Shown here piece after piece: positions 13,796-26,231 of a stretch of DNA of 64,000 nt. This DNA is from Scylla paramamosain. Its lineage: Eukaryota > Arthropoda > Malacostraca > Decapoda > Portunidae. Below the pieces are notes generated by a model. It saw only the letters and a list, made by a program, of their open reading frames with translations, was not told the origin of the DNA and ran no database searches. Every line of letters starts with the position of its first letter. Positions within the stretch are counted from its first letter, which is position 1. Position numbers and translations under genes: made by a program. The DNA lies in assembly GCF_035594125.1 (NCBI RefSeq), contig NC_087163.1, positions 1,565,001 through 1,629,000 of the forward strand. The letters are read 5' to 3'.

Positions 13796-14016
13796 GACCG
13801 TATTCTGAAACACTTCTGCGCCGCACCTCCATGACCTTCATAGGACTCTAGTTGAAGCTACACGGGTTTTTAAGGATGATATCACGATTCTAGTGACAAA
13901 TGAACAAGATTTCTATTGTATTGATAGAAGAAACAGTCTTGAAAACCCGGCTAATCATCTCTATGTCTTTACAAAATAATCGTGGTATGAGAGCAAAGCG
14001 TTTCAGAATACAGGCC
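13796..14016 (-). mobile_element. Inverted-repeat MITE family, copy B (best-preserved ends)
   Basis: The left end GGACCGTATTCTGAAACACT and the reverse complement of the right end, GGCCTGTATTCTGAAACGCT, agree at about 17 of 20 positions. The element is 221 bp, non-coding, and flanked by TAA on each side, which looks like a 3-bp target duplication. GG-starting terminal repeats and a TWA target site are typical of PIF/Harbinger elements, so a Harbinger-like MITE is inferred. Orientation is opposite to copy A. Confidence 0.8.
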
Positions 14017-14199
14017 TAACACTCACCCGCCTGGACCAGACCCTCCACTCGGGGCTCAGCGGGTGATGGGTGTCCCTGCCCGGAAGACCAGACGTCCCAC
14101 CTATCGCTCGGAAATTATGACGACGTGAGGGAACAAATAACAGGCGATTTGTTTCCCGGCTGGGTTCCTTTTTCTTGTGACCCTCAAGAAGGAGGTGGA

Positions 14200-14497
14200 C
14201 GGGAGGAGGAGAGAGCGTGGGAAAGAAAACCTCGAAAACAGACCGAGAGGAAAGGAAAGAAAGAAGAAATAGTGAAGTAAAGAGATGAACAGTGTAGAAG
14301 GGGACAAAATATACGATGAAGGAAACACGAGAATGCAGTTAACGGGGAAATAAAGAAAAGAAGAACGATGTGAGAGGGAAAAAGCATAGGATGAAAGAAA
14401 GTGAGAAAGAGGATGCAGTTAATTTGGAAGAGAGGAGAGAGGAATGGAGGAGGAGAGTGAAGGAAGAGAGTCACGCACGGGGCTTACTGTAATATAT

Positions 14498-14590
<93 letters not shown>
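14200..14590. repeat. Purine-rich tract ending in a (GA)n microsatellite
   Basis: Irregular G/A words cover 14200-14480. Perfect (GA)n of 90 bp occupies 14501-14590. Confidence 0.93.
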
Positions 14591-14593
<3 letters not shown>

Positions 14594-15327
14594 TATGTAT
14601 GTGTGTTCTCTCTCACTGTCCCTGTATAAATGACCACGAATTCTTTCAAACAGAAGCAGAAATGTCACACAAAATATATAAAAGGAAAAAAACCATGAAA
14701 CAATTAACTTATTTCCCACCATAAGGTAAGAGTCAATACCTCCCTCCCACTTCCTCTCTCCCTTCCTCCTTCCCTCCCTCCGCCAGTCTCCTTGTCCCTC
14801 TCCCCACGCTGTCTTGCCAAGGCTTAGGGAGTTTGTTTCCCACCGACTATTCCATAAAGTATGTTATCCGTACCTCACAAACCGTGGCTTCCTCCCTCAG
14901 ACGTCCCCGACCCGCTTACTCCCGTCCCTCTGTCCCACTCCTCCACTCCCTCCATCCTCTCAGTCCCTCCCTGTCCAGTAAATCAAGGGCGGAGGTAGAT
15001 AGAGGAGAGAGAGTCAGGAAGGCGCAGTGGGCAAGACAGAGGACGGTAGTATGTACTTCCAAGTCCTTACCGCCTCTCTACCGGCCCTCCCCTCTCCTTT
15101 ACCTCCCTTCTGTGATGAACTGCTGCCCCGCACAGTCCTGTCTGGCGGCGTAACACATCGGGCTTAGTTCGGGGCAGATTTATGTAAGATTTACGGCGCC
15201 TCCTGAGAACCGGTGTGGTCAAGGCAGTGCCTGCGGTGACTACTGCAGGAGGGGGCGGCTAATGCATTGCCCAAAGCGTCAGGAACATGTAGGGCGGCGG
15301 GGCGCGTGACCACCCTCGTCCCATGAT
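14591..15327. other. Unique sequence, partly pyrimidine-rich
   Basis: TCCCTCCC words at 14735-14960, then GC-moderate unique DNA. The 106-codon plus frame at 14833-15153 shows no domain. Confidence 0.45.
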
Positions 15328-15550
15328 GGCCCATATTCTGAAAAAAAGTTTGTGCCGCACCTCCACTGTTTTCAGAAGGCTCTAGTTGAAGTTACACGGG
15401 TTTTTAATGATGTTTCTATGATTCTAGTGACAGATTAGCAAAATTTCAACATTATTAACAGGAAAAGCACTCTTGAGAACCCGGCTAGTCATCTCTGTAG
15501 CCTTGGAAAATAGTCGTGGTGAGAGAGCAGAGCGTTTCAGAATACAGGCC
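15328..15550 (-). mobile_element. Inverted-repeat MITE family, copy C
   Basis: The left end GGCCCATATTCTGAAA and right end CAGAATACAGGCC form the family inverted repeat. The interior aligns along its length with copy B: GCCGCACCTCCA, CTCTAGTTGAAG, ACACGGGTTTTTAA, ATTCTAGTGACA and CCCGGCTAGTCATCTCT. The element is 223 bp, has the same orientation as copy B and ends 1.5 kb from it. No convincing 3-bp duplication remains. Confidence 0.8.
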
Positions 15551-16287
15551 ATCGGATGTCCCACGCACCGGAGCACCGCAGGAAGGGCGAGTAATTGTCT
15601 TCCGAAGCTCCTGGAGGGACTGGGATTGCGGAAGGGATGAGGAGGGTGTTTGATCTTGCGTCCCCAGGGAGTACGTGGCGTGGTGTGCTGGGGCGGGGGA
15701 GGACCTCGTGTGTGTGGGCGTGAGTGTGGGTGAAGTGAGGAGAAGATATGATAAAAGATGATACGTTGGTGGACAGTGGTTTAGATTATGTATCATCCAT
15801 ACATAACCAGATCACGAATAACAATGTTTAATGATGTAATATATATAGACAAATGAAGCAATGTTTGACTTACAGGATGAGAGCGCCAGTGTGATAAAGG
15901 CATCGTGCTCCTGTGTGCTTGAAGAGGAGGCAAGGCGGAGGACAAGCTGGAAGGTTAAGGTTGAGTTTCATCACGCAATGTTCACCAGAGCTCCACGGAA
16001 GGGGAGGGCAACAATCTGTGTATATTTAATGGGATAAAAAGAACAAAGGGCGGTCGTGCTAATCATGTTTGCTTGAAGGGGGAGTCTGATTCTCTTCCTT
16101 CCGCTGGACGCGTCGGAGTTGAGGCGGCGAGATGGAGTGTGGGTGAAGGACGCGCCGAGACTCCACACTGCGCGACTCTTGTGCCAAATTATTCCCAGAA
16201 CTTGTTGAAAGGAGGCGAGGTTCCGGCAGAGGAAGTGCAGATTTAAAGTTATAAAAGTGGAGTTTGCTGGACTGTGCGTGTGTGTGT

Positions 16288-16290
<3 letters not shown>
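15551..16290. other. Unique sequence, no feature seen
   Basis: No repeat family or exon-like structure was recognised. Confidence 0.45.

Positions 16291-16374
<84 letters not shown>
16291..16374. repeat. (GT)n microsatellite
   Basis: Perfect array of about 84 bp. Confidence 0.97.
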
Positions 16375-16378
<4 letters not shown>

Positions 16379-16432
16379 CAAATGGATGTTTGAATTTAAG
16401 GTTGTTTTAACTTTCATCTAAGTGGAACTGTC

Positions 16433-16553
<121 letters not shown>

Positions 16554-16574
16554 GAACGTGAAACTATTAACAAG

Positions 16575-16575
16575 C

Positions 16576-16652
<77 letters not shown>
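16575..16652. repeat. (CA)n microsatellite
   Basis: About 78 bp with one G variant near the start. It is complementary to the (GT)n at 16291-16374. Confidence 0.97.
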
Positions 16653-16653
<1 letters not shown>

Positions 16654-16744
16654 GAAAGGAAGTCTTTACATTATAGACACGCAATAACTAAGGGATATAA
16701 CGTGCCTCCAGAAGCCATAAAGATGTATCACTCGCTACGGAGAA

Positions 16745-17125
16745 GAGAGACAAGTAAGCAGGCAAGAGGGGAAGAGGGAGGTAGGCAGGCAAAGAGAGGA
16801 GAAGGGAAACAGGCAGGCAGGCAAATAAACAGATAGACAGGAAGATGGAGAAGCATATGAGCAAGCAAAGAGGAAGGGAGAGATGCAGGGAAGTATGTAG
16901 ACAGGCGGGAATAGACAGGCACAAAGGTAGGTAGACAAGGAAAGGAGACAGATAGACAGACAGACGGGGAGGGAAGGAGACAGGAAAACAGGTGAAGATA
17001 GGCGAGCATGAAAGCAGGGAGACAGGTAGGTAATCACACAGACATACATATATACAGACAGGAAGGCAGGTAGAGAGAGAAGAAGAGAGTGAGGGATCGA
17101 ACCAGGCAGGCAGACAGACAAACAC
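16745..17125. repeat. Degenerate (CAGG/CAGA)n tetranucleotide region
   Basis: GCAGGCAGG, GACAGACAG and ATAGACAGG words recur for about 380 bp with heavy decay. Minus-strand frames read as CLPACLSVCLS-type repeats. Confidence 0.85.
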
Positions 17126-17253
17126 TATGAGAATGAAGGATGATGAAAGGCCTAGACGTTGTAGTGAAGATGTTATATTTGTTTGCCGTAATTGTCGTGT
17201 TAGCTGTGCAGGTCACGTGACGGAGACACGGAGGATAAACCCACACGCTCTGG

Positions 17254-17306
<53 letters not shown>
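17254..17306. repeat. (GT)n microsatellite
   Basis: Perfect array of about 53 bp. Confidence 0.96.
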
Positions 17307-17310
<4 letters not shown>

Positions 17311-17869
17311 CGGCTTTGAGCGTTAATGATTTCACCGGCGTCAATTAAGCAAACGAGTTCATTAGTGTATTCTATCGGACGGTGTTCATTAAAAAAAAAT
17401 ATTATTACCCCTCTTGATATTACTACTACTATCACTATTGCTAATGAGACTCCTGCTGCGTGCTTCATTACCGCCACTGCCTCTCTACTCCTTCATGAGG
17501 CGGCGCTGGAGGCGGAGGAGGACGGACACACGAAGAGGCGGGAGTGTGTGAGGGTGTCTGAGAGAAGTCGGATGGGCGTCTCTGGGCAGTGGGCAGTTGA
17601 TGTGCGGCAGTGTTTAATGGCTGGGACATTTACTGAGGGCAAAGGAAATGTTGAACCGAAGGAGGAAAATAACTGAAGGAAAAATACACCAGAAACATGG
17701 ACTGACGGAAAAAGAAGGGGAAAGCACGAGGGTTGCTGAAAGAAATATACTGCGAGGGTCATTTCGAGGCAAAAATGTGGGTTGTGATAACAGAAAAAAC
17801 AATACAAAAAACGAAAAGAACATGAAAAAAACACGAGGGTCAATGTAAGAAAAAAAATGTCAGGGTGCC

Positions 17870-17873
<4 letters not shown>
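17307..17873. other. Unique sequence, A-rich toward the right
   Basis: No recognisable gene. The 116-codon frames on each strand overlap and share no domain signal. Confidence 0.45.

Positions 17874-17931
<58 letters not shown>
17874..17931. repeat. (GA)n microsatellite
   Basis: Perfect array of about 58 bp. Confidence 0.96.
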
Positions 17932-17937
<6 letters not shown>

Positions 17938-18150
17938 GGTCAAAGAGGAAGAACAAAAAGAGTAATGGCTGGGGAGAACAGTAATTGCAGAGTGTGGATG
18001 AATAGGAGATGATGAGTGGATTACATGTTGCCTGCACCTTCTCCTCCACCCTCCTTCCTGACGGCCTTGGTGATTGGTGAGGAGGGGGGTGTGGGGGTGG
18101 AGACGATGATGGGCAACGGCCTTCCTGAAGCTCTGTGATGACGTTGGGAG

Positions 18151-18348
18151 GAGGAAGAGATGCGGTGGCTTTCTTGTGGTTGTGGTGGAGGTTGAGACTG
18201 AGGTAGTGGAGGGAATGGTGTGGAGGAAGGCAAGGGAAATGATCTCTTTTCGTTGGTGTAGGAGGAGGTGGAGGAACAGTCTGGTGTGGAGGGAAGCGAA
18301 GGTAACAATTTCTCTTTGTTGGTGTGAGTTTGAGGAGCGGAGAGACGA
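18151..18348. repeat. 66-bp minisatellite, 2-3 units
   Basis: Units starting GGTGTGGAGGGAAG at 18217 and 18283 are 66 bp apart and share CTCTTTTYGTTGGTGT and GGAGG blocks. A more decayed unit precedes them at about 18151. Because 66 is divisible by 3, two minus-strand frames of over 170 codons (17840-18390) stay open and repeat every 22 residues (TPTKRNCYLRFPPHQ / TPTKRDHFPCLPPHH). This is more likely a consequence of the repeat than a gene. Confidence 0.78.
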
Positions 18349-19064
<716 letters not shown>

Positions 19065-19207
19065 TCGTTCATGTTTACTGTGTGTGTCTGTGTGTGTGTG
19101 TGTTTGCTTGAGTGTGCGCGCTTGCGTGTATGCAATAAGAGAGGTAGGGGGGGGCCTAAGGTTGCTTACAGAGGAATCTAATCTCGCACTACGCCTCCCT
19201 GGTTGCC

Positions 19208-19209
<2 letters not shown>

Positions 19210-19278
<69 letters not shown>
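19210..19278. repeat. (GT)n microsatellite
   Basis: Perfect array of about 69 bp. Confidence 0.97.
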
Positions 19279-19279
<1 letters not shown>

Positions 19280-19647
19280 TGTTGTAGCCACTGTCGCCTT
19301 AGCAGCAAATAGAGCCTTCAGTGGCGTACTAGGGCTTATCTTAGTGGTGGTGAGCAGGTAGTGAGGGCCAGCGTGTCCTCAGCGTGGTGTGTGGGTGTGA
19401 ATGTCGGGTATGTGTGGGTGGCAGTGAGGGAGAGGAGCGTCAAGGGCACCGTTGATTAGGAAAGATGCTGCCTGCCGGGGGTTTCATCCTTGAAGCACTT
19501 TTTCCCTCCGATAAATATTGCATGAGCATCACAGCCTCGCCACAGGTTGAGCTGGAAGTTTCACAGAGTTGGTCGTCTGTTTGTAAATCTTCCTACAGCT
19601 CGAAATAAATATTTGGGTAGCCGCTGAGTTTATGCACCGCGCCATGT

Positions 19648-20223
19648 GTGAAGTCCTGCACCGAGACTTTTTCCGTTTCCTGCTTCATATTTCTTGTGAA
19701 TATTTTTCTGGCTCAAAGCAAACCTTACTTTTCCAATACATTACTGGGACCAGGACGCGCTGTGAACTGTGCGAGTGTGGGAGAAACACCACCACCACCA
19801 CCACCACCACCACCACCACCACCACCACCACCACCACAGCCTCCTACGGGACTCGCCTCAACATGTCCTGCCTGCTTCAGTGCCGTCTCGCCGCCGCCTC
19901 TCTCGTGGCAGCGCCCGGCAGACTCCCCTGGGACGTCTCGCCCTTATATATCTGAGCCGCCGCCGTCCTTTCTTCAGAAGTTTCTCCAGCGGGTTTTGGT
20001 ATTTCAAGACCCTTTGATATTTTCTGGTGAGAGACGCTGGTTCCTCCCTCCCCGATGGCTCTTGTTTGCCTCCTCCCTCAGCCCCTCCCTCTCACCCCCG
20101 TCCCCTCAGCTCCTGCCGTGTCTGCAGTGCCTCAGATCATCCCGTGCGCTTCTCTTCAGTTCATTTCCCCGTGTGCCTCTTCCCAGTTCATATTCTGTAC
20201 TGGTGTCTGGTTCGCCTCTTTGA
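19648..20223 (+). other. 191-codon open frame with hydrophobic N-terminus and poly-proline, doubtful
   Basis: The frame starts MKSCTETFSVSCFIFLVNIF, which resembles a signal peptide. It then runs through a (CAC)n array (19786-19838) read as 16 prolines and continues as an S/P/L-rich sequence. Two other plus frames are open over 19632-20324. No family is recognised, and the array accounts for part of the openness. It could be a secreted proline-rich exon or chance. Confidence 0.12.
19786..19838. repeat. (CAC)n microsatellite
   Basis: Perfect trinucleotide array of about 53 bp. Confidence 0.96.
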
Positions 20224-20658
20224 TTCTCGCCGCCACCAGACAGCGGCATCGACTTCTGCAGGCTTCTTCACTTACTCCACAGCGGCTCTTTAATTCCCCA
20301 GCGATAGAATACCCTGCTGTGTGAGTTGTCTCTTGTGACGTGGCGGGGAGGACGCGGGTGGTGCGTGTTGAGGGTAAGATTTGCAGGACAGCACCGCGAG
20401 TTGGGGAGTGGTACAGAGTGACAGGTTTGTGGTGATGGTGCTGTTCTCAATAGTGGGGCTCGCTGGTGTATATGAGTAGTCAGTGTTGACTATCCGTCCA
20501 TACAAATAGTGTTGCCTTTCCGTATATAGAGTAGTTAGCTGCCTTTCCGTCCGTTATATCCCGACTAGCATCGCAGACACAATTCAAAAGATGACACAGT
20601 GCCCGAATACAATGTGGGTTTGAGTGTTACTAAGAAAAATAAATAGCATCGTGATTGG
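20224..20658. other. Unique sequence, no feature seen
   Basis: GC-moderate, with no repeat or domain recognised. Confidence 0.45.
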
Positions 20659-20662
20659 TTAA

Positions 20663-20851
20663 ACTCTTTGACTGCTAAGGCGCTTTTGAGGTTAATGAAA
20701 TGGTGTGGTGCGAGTTTGGAGTGTAGTGTAGAAAGATGTCACTGCCGACAAAAGGAGTAAGGGAGTTGCTCAAACCTTAAAGTGCTTGTTGTTTTATTTA
20801 TTCAATTTTGCTCTGATGGAAAGCGCTGTATACACATTATCAGTCAATGGG
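20663..20851. mobile_element. TTAA-flanked MITE 1 (piggyBac-like)
   Basis: A 189-bp non-coding element is bounded on both sides by TTAA (20659-20662 and 20852-20855). The left end ACTCTTTGACTGCTAA and the reverse complement of the right end, CCCATTGACTGATAA, share a TTGACTG core. Exact TTAA duplication and a CCCTTTGACTG-like terminus are the hallmarks of piggyBac-type miniature elements. A second copy type lies at 57960-58165. Confidence 0.7.
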
Positions 20852-20905
20852 TTAATGTTTTATTTCCATTAGAGGTTAAAGATGTAAAATAATCATGAAA
20901 TATTC

Positions 20906-21033
<128 letters not shown>

Positions 21034-21224
21034 AATGAGAGTATGATGCAGAGGGGAAAATTCTGCTACAAAAATATTCCAAATCCGCCATTATTAATTA
21101 GCTGTGGATGCTGCAAGGACCAATTACCTGCCTGTACCTCTCCACCTGTACCTGCACCTGCACTGTACCGGGGTCTCTGATTTGCTTGATGGCTTACTGT
21201 GTGTGTCATTGTTATAGAGGCAGC

Positions 21225-21450
21225 AAGAGTCATCCCCATCACCAACCATTATCTCCTTTCATTATTCTCTCGTTACCTACCACCCATCTTCATTGTCACT
21301 GTTTTCAGCCGCTACTCATCACTCATCATCACCCATCATTCATCATCACTATCATCACCCAGTACTCATCATCACCACCCATTACTACCCACCACCACCA
21401 CTGATCGACCGACACAATCCTATCATCATTCACCACCACCATCACCACCT
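21225..21450. repeat. Degenerate (CATCAC)n-rich region
   Basis: CATCATCACC, CACCACC and ACTCATCATC words recur with substitutions. Confidence 0.75.
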
Positions 21451-21599
21451 TTAAATATCCGTGTGTAGGTCTAACAAGCCCAGTAAGTACAAGGCACGTA
21501 GTACAAGCCTGTTTAATACACTCATTTAGGGAAGGTATTCAGTATATGTGCTTATATATTGCATTTATGTTCTCTATAGCCATTGTATGTGTGATATTG

Positions 21600-21865
21600 T
21601 GAGTGTTTTGAGGTTTGCTCTCACTCTAATCCCGTCTCACTTCCTCCTCACATCCCCACCAGTCTCTTTTCCAAGGCTAAGACCAATCTTGTCCTTGTGC
21701 TCTCTTCTCCTTTCCCTTCCTTCCCCTCGCCTCACCACTCCATCGCCCCAACCAGATCTCCGCCATCTCTTTCCTCCAGTCCCTCCTCCTCCTCCTCCTC
21801 TTGCAAGGCAGTCCTCAGGGGGATGCTTTTTTTTTTTTTTCTCTCTTTCTCTCTCTCTCTCCTTC
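21600..21865. repeat. Pyrimidine-rich tract with (CTC)n, poly(T) and (CT)n
   Basis: TCCTCCTC at 21780-21800 and a 14-base T run at 21827-21840 are followed by CT units. Confidence 0.82.
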
Positions 21866-22019
21866 ATTGCAGCCTCTAAACCTGCCAAGGATGATGCGCA
21901 GTTTTGGTCATTTTTGCCTGGAGTCTTTGGTTTAACTTCAAGGACTCACAGGAAGGGAGGAAAGAGGCGGTTTTAGGGTGTTTCCTGAGTGCCCCGCCTT
22001 GTGCTGTCTTGCCTGAGTG

Positions 22020-22265
22020 GGTGGGTGGTTAGGTGGGAGAGTAAGTGAGTTGGTAGCTGACTGACTGACTGATTGACTGACTGATGGACTGCTTGACTGG
22101 CTGACTGACTTATGAGTGATAGATGACATGAATGACTGACTGAATGAATGAATGACTGAATTGGCTAGCTGGCTGATTGGATCCTAATTGGCTTATTGAC
22201 TAAACTGACTAACTAACTAAATGATTACTCAAGAAACTAACTGACTGACCGCCTGACTGACTGCA
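22020..22265. repeat. Degenerate (GACT)n tetranucleotide region
   Basis: GACTGACTGA and variants (GAATGA, TAACTAAC, GGCTGGCT) recur for about 245 bp. Confidence 0.85.
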
Positions 22266-22299
22266 AATGGCTTGTAATTTTCTCGTTCCATCCGCTGTT

Positions 22300-22560
22300 T
22301 CCCTCTCTTTCCTCATCCTCCTCCTCTTCCTCCTCCCCTTCCTCCTCCCCTTCCTCTTCCTATTGTTGCTTTTACCTTTTCTTTTTGTGTTTTGTTGTTC
22401 CTGTTTCCGTTCCACGTTTCTCTCCCGCTTTAATCTCTCTTTTTTTATCATTATTTTTACTCTTATTCCTTTTTATTTTTTGTGTTCCTCCTCGTTCCCC
22501 TCGTCCCTTTGCCTTCTTCTCCTCCTCCTCCTCCTCTTCCTCCTTCTTTTCCTCCCCCTC
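22300..22560. repeat. Pyrimidine-rich (CCT/TTC)n tract
   Basis: Alternating CCTCCTC and TTTCTTT stretches with a (CTC)n block at about 22520-22545. Confidence 0.8.
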
Positions 22561-22604
22561 ACCCTGTGCATCAAATCAAATCGCAGGAAGGGAAATCTAA
22601 AGGC

Positions 22605-22705
<101 letters not shown>

Positions 22706-22983
22706 ACCTGCTTCTCATTTCTTCCTTGCCTCACTGCCTCACTTGCTGTTGTCTCGTCTTGGTCACCCTTCTCTTGTTTGTCACTTGGGAGGAATTTTTT
22801 TTCGGGAGGAGTTGGCGTCTCGAGGGAACAGCGACTCGGGAACAGAAAACGGGAGCGAAGTGGAGGCAGGGGAAAATTAGGGAAAGACGAGGTCAGAAAT
22901 ATTCGCCGCGGGGAGCAGGAAATGAGGGAAAGTAGACGTGATGAGTGGAGGAAATTTCAGGGAGGCTTTCAGGGAACTATACA

Positions 22984-23020
22984 GTGGTGGTGGTGGTGGT
23001 GGTGGTGGTGGTGGTGGCGG
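22984..23020. repeat. (GGT)n microsatellite
   Basis: Perfect trinucleotide array of about 36 bp. Confidence 0.94.
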
Positions 23021-23042
23021 TCCTCTGTCTTGTACTTTGCCC

Positions 23043-23190
23043 TGTATTTCTCGTCCTTTCCTCATTCTCGTCTTCCCTCGCCCTCGCCCACGTCCTTCTC
23101 GTCCTCCTCCTTATCTTCATTCTCGTACTCGTCCTTCTCCTTATGTTTGTCTTCCTCGTCCTCGTCCTTTCCCAGTCTTCCTCTTCTTCC
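23043..23190. repeat. Degenerate (CTCGTC)n hexamer region
   Basis: TCTCGTC, CTCGTCCTC and CTCGCC words recur through about 150 bp of pyrimidine-rich DNA. Confidence 0.72.
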
Positions 23191-23252
23191 TCATTCTCGC
23201 TGGTACGACTGCCAATCACCGCCACTGTGTTTGTCTCCCCGGGGCTGTGTAC

Positions 23253-23255
23253 TGG

Positions 23256-23287
<32 letters not shown>

Positions 23288-23289
23288 CA
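23253..23289. repeat. (CAGG)n microsatellite
   Basis: About nine perfect tetranucleotide units. Confidence 0.95.
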
Positions 23290-23666
23290 TTCTGGGGCTG
23301 TTCTTTGAGGGAAGGAAGCCTGCATCTCATACCCTGCTCGTATTTATTATGGTAATGATGATGTATATCTTCTGCCTAGTCAATTTGCATACACACAAAG
23401 TGGTATTGGCTGCGCATCGGGGAGCAACGGAAATTTTTGAGTAAAATGGTAAAATGAGAGTTGAACATGATTTATAAGTCACGCATGCCAAACGGTCATA
23501 TTTTTTACCGTGTCCTCCCTGAGTTAAAGTTGTACAGTTTGATGCTCACCAACGCAAATGGGTTTTTGAATCTCGATATTTTTCTGCGTTAGTAGCATTG
23601 TACTTTTCCTGAGTATTAAAATGGTAACTGAAGACTATGAAGAATATGATCTGAATTACTCATTAT
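23290..23666. other. Unique AT-rich sequence, no feature seen
   Basis: No repeat family or exon-like structure recognised. Confidence 0.45.

Positions 23667-23715
<49 letters not shown>
23667..23715. repeat. (CTA)n microsatellite
   Basis: Perfect trinucleotide array of about 49 bp. Confidence 0.95.
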
Positions 23716-23980
23716 CATTACCACTTCCTTCTTAGTTTCCTTGTTTTGCGTCTAAAACCTTGCACCTTCTGTCCTAACCCATGTCCCCTCTCACCCACCT
23801 CCCCCACGCCACGCAGACTGGAGCAGCGAGGCAGTTCAGGGCTGAATTGTGTAATTCCTCCCTCACAAGCCCCGCACTAATGTTCCTGTCGTCTGTGAAA
23901 AGCTTCGAGTGATAATTCTCGCACAAAGCGTGACGTGTGAACGAAGGAAGCCCCGTGCCAGACAGCTTCTCTCACCAGCT

Positions 23981-24300
23981 TCCCTGTCACCCTCTACCCC
24001 AAACTTCCGCCCTCCTGTACCAGCCCAGATTGCCCACACTTCCTCGTTACCCTCTTCCCCAGATCTCCGCCTCCCTGTAACAGCCCAGATTGCTCACACT
24101 TCCCCACCACCCTCTACCCCAAACTTCCGCCCTCCTGTACCAGCCCAGATTACCCACACTTCCTCGTTACTCTCTTCCCAAATCTCCGCCTCTCTGTAGC
24201 AGCCCAGGATTGTCACACCCTCCCCGCCCATCCTCTACCCCAAACTTCCACCCTCCTGTAGCAGCCCAGATTGCTCACACCTCGCCACCCTCTACCCCCT
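23981..24300. repeat. 60-bp minisatellite with alternating A/B unit types
   Basis: Five consecutive 60-bp units share CAGCCCAGATTGCYCACAC. Units alternate between type A (CCCAAACTTCCGCCCTCCTG) and type B (CCCAGATCTCCGCCTCCCTG), giving a 120-bp higher-order period. Units 1-3 keep exact 60-bp spacing; later units carry small indels. In one plus frame (23909-24199) the units read as 20-residue repeats (TPNFRPPVPAQIAHTSS / SPDLRLPVTAQIAHTSP). The frame is lost in the indel-bearing units. Confidence 0.92.
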
Positions 24301-24453
24301 AAACCTCGACCCTCACACCCACACCTTTCCTGTAGCACCTCAGCCCACACTACGCCACCATTTAGTCTTTGTATTAGTAAACAATGTCACTAAATAAATA
24401 GGATCAAGTTTTTCCTCACTGTCTTGGAGGAAAATAGCAAGGAAGTTATCTTA

Positions 24454-24612
24454 TGTTATTATGCTGAAACGCTTTGAGCTTCCATTACCAGTGTCTTCAA
24501 AGGCCGCGGAGATGATTGGCTGTGTTCTCAAGTGTGCTTTTCTCATTGACGGTCGGGAATCCTTGTTAAACTTTCCCCCGAGGCGTAAAAACATGGAAAC
24601 CCGCAATAACCT
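24454..24612 (+). mobile_element. Inverted-repeat MITE family, copy E (decayed)
   Basis: ATTATGCTGAAACGCTTTGA matches the family left end. GTCTTCAAAGGCCGCGGAGA, TTCTCAAGTGTGCTTTTCTC and AAAACATGGAAACCCG follow in family order. The right part is lost or unrecognisable after a T run. Orientation matches copy A. Confidence 0.6.
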
Positions 24613-25165
24613 CTTTTTTTTTTATGTAGGTTTTGGCAAAGGGCAACAAAAGGCTGAAAAAACCCTGCTGAAGGTGTGAGTCCCTTAAAAGTACACTCAA
24701 AGACTATACAAAGTAATGAGAAGCGTCTTGAAGCCTCCCTCTTGATACAGTTGAAAACATACGAAAGGAGGAGATGCAATGAAACCTATTTGGATTAAGA
24801 TTAGACGCCCAAACGTTGAAAAAATGCCGTTTCTGATTATCTTTTTACCTCACGACACACTCTCTCCCCAACACCCGCGTCTGTGTGTCCCGCCCTTCAC
24901 AGTCTCGCCTCCATCACTGTGTTCGGAAGCTGAGATCGTGGTTCAGGTCGGCGTGCCCTTCCCTCGTATATCAGTAAGGATCTAAGTAATATTTTCACGT
25001 CTCTTTCCGGGGATATGTTTCTTTTATGGTCATTTTTTTATGGTTCAGCGTTCATCGTGGGCCCGTTTTTAAAGCTGTCCTCTCTCTCTTGTCTCTCTTG
25101 TTTGTTTCCTTCAGACTCGATTTTTGTTTGAGTGGTTGTGTGGTGTTTGCAGGAGTCTAGAGGGT

Positions 25166-25166
<1 letters not shown>
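24613..25166. other. Unique sequence, no feature seen
   Basis: No gene or repeat recognised. Confidence 0.4.

Positions 25167-25234
<68 letters not shown>
25167..25234. repeat. (ACT)n microsatellite
   Basis: Perfect trinucleotide array of 68 bp, read as poly-tyrosine in one frame. Confidence 0.97.
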
Positions 25235-25366
25235 CTCAACATTAGCTCTCTCCTGTTTTCTCATACCTCTTGTTTCTCTTTCTTCTTCCTTGTTTCTTTG
25301 ACTGGTCTTAATGAGTTCTGTCTTCTCCCTCTTGCTGTTGTGTGTGAGTGTGTGCGCGCGATAATA

Positions 25367-25426
25367 ACTACTACTACTACAACTACTACTACTGCTACTA
25401 CTACTACTACAACTACTACTACTACT
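25367..25426. repeat. Imperfect (CTA)n microsatellite
   Basis: CTA units with ACA and GCT variants, 130 bp after the perfect ACT array. Confidence 0.93.
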
Positions 25427-25540
25427 GTGGGAGGGCAGAAAAACAAGGTCGTGGTGAAGGCAGCAACGGAATTTCCTGTGATCCGTCATAAAAATAAATA
25501 TACGTGTGACATTTTCTGTCCCACGGCCTTCGCCATAACC

Positions 25541-25940
<400 letters not shown>

Positions 25941-26017
<77 letters not shown>
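25941..26017. repeat. (GA)n microsatellite
   Basis: Perfect array of about 77 bp. Confidence 0.97.
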
Positions 26018-26019
<2 letters not shown>

Positions 26020-26099
26020 ATAACAATTAGAGAATAAAGACAAAAGGAAGCAGAAAATGATGACGGAATTGAGATAGAGAGAGAAGGATAAGGGATGTT

Positions 26100-26102
<3 letters not shown>

Positions 26103-26191
<89 letters not shown>
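26103..26191. repeat. (GA)n microsatellite
   Basis: Perfect array of about 89 bp. Confidence 0.97.
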
Positions 26192-26193
<2 letters not shown>

Positions 26194-26231
26194 AAACGAG
26201 AAGAGAAAATAGTAAGGGAAGAGCCGAGTGG

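Noticed and set aside
17090..17110. B-box-like GGTTCGATCC on the minus strand
   Set aside because: No pairing T-arm stem, no A box at a suitable distance, and it lies in a degenerate tetranucleotide repeat.
23981..24300. Regularly spaced repeats that might suggest a CRISPR array
   Set aside because: Whole 60-bp units repeat with no unique spacers, and the DNA is eukaryotic.
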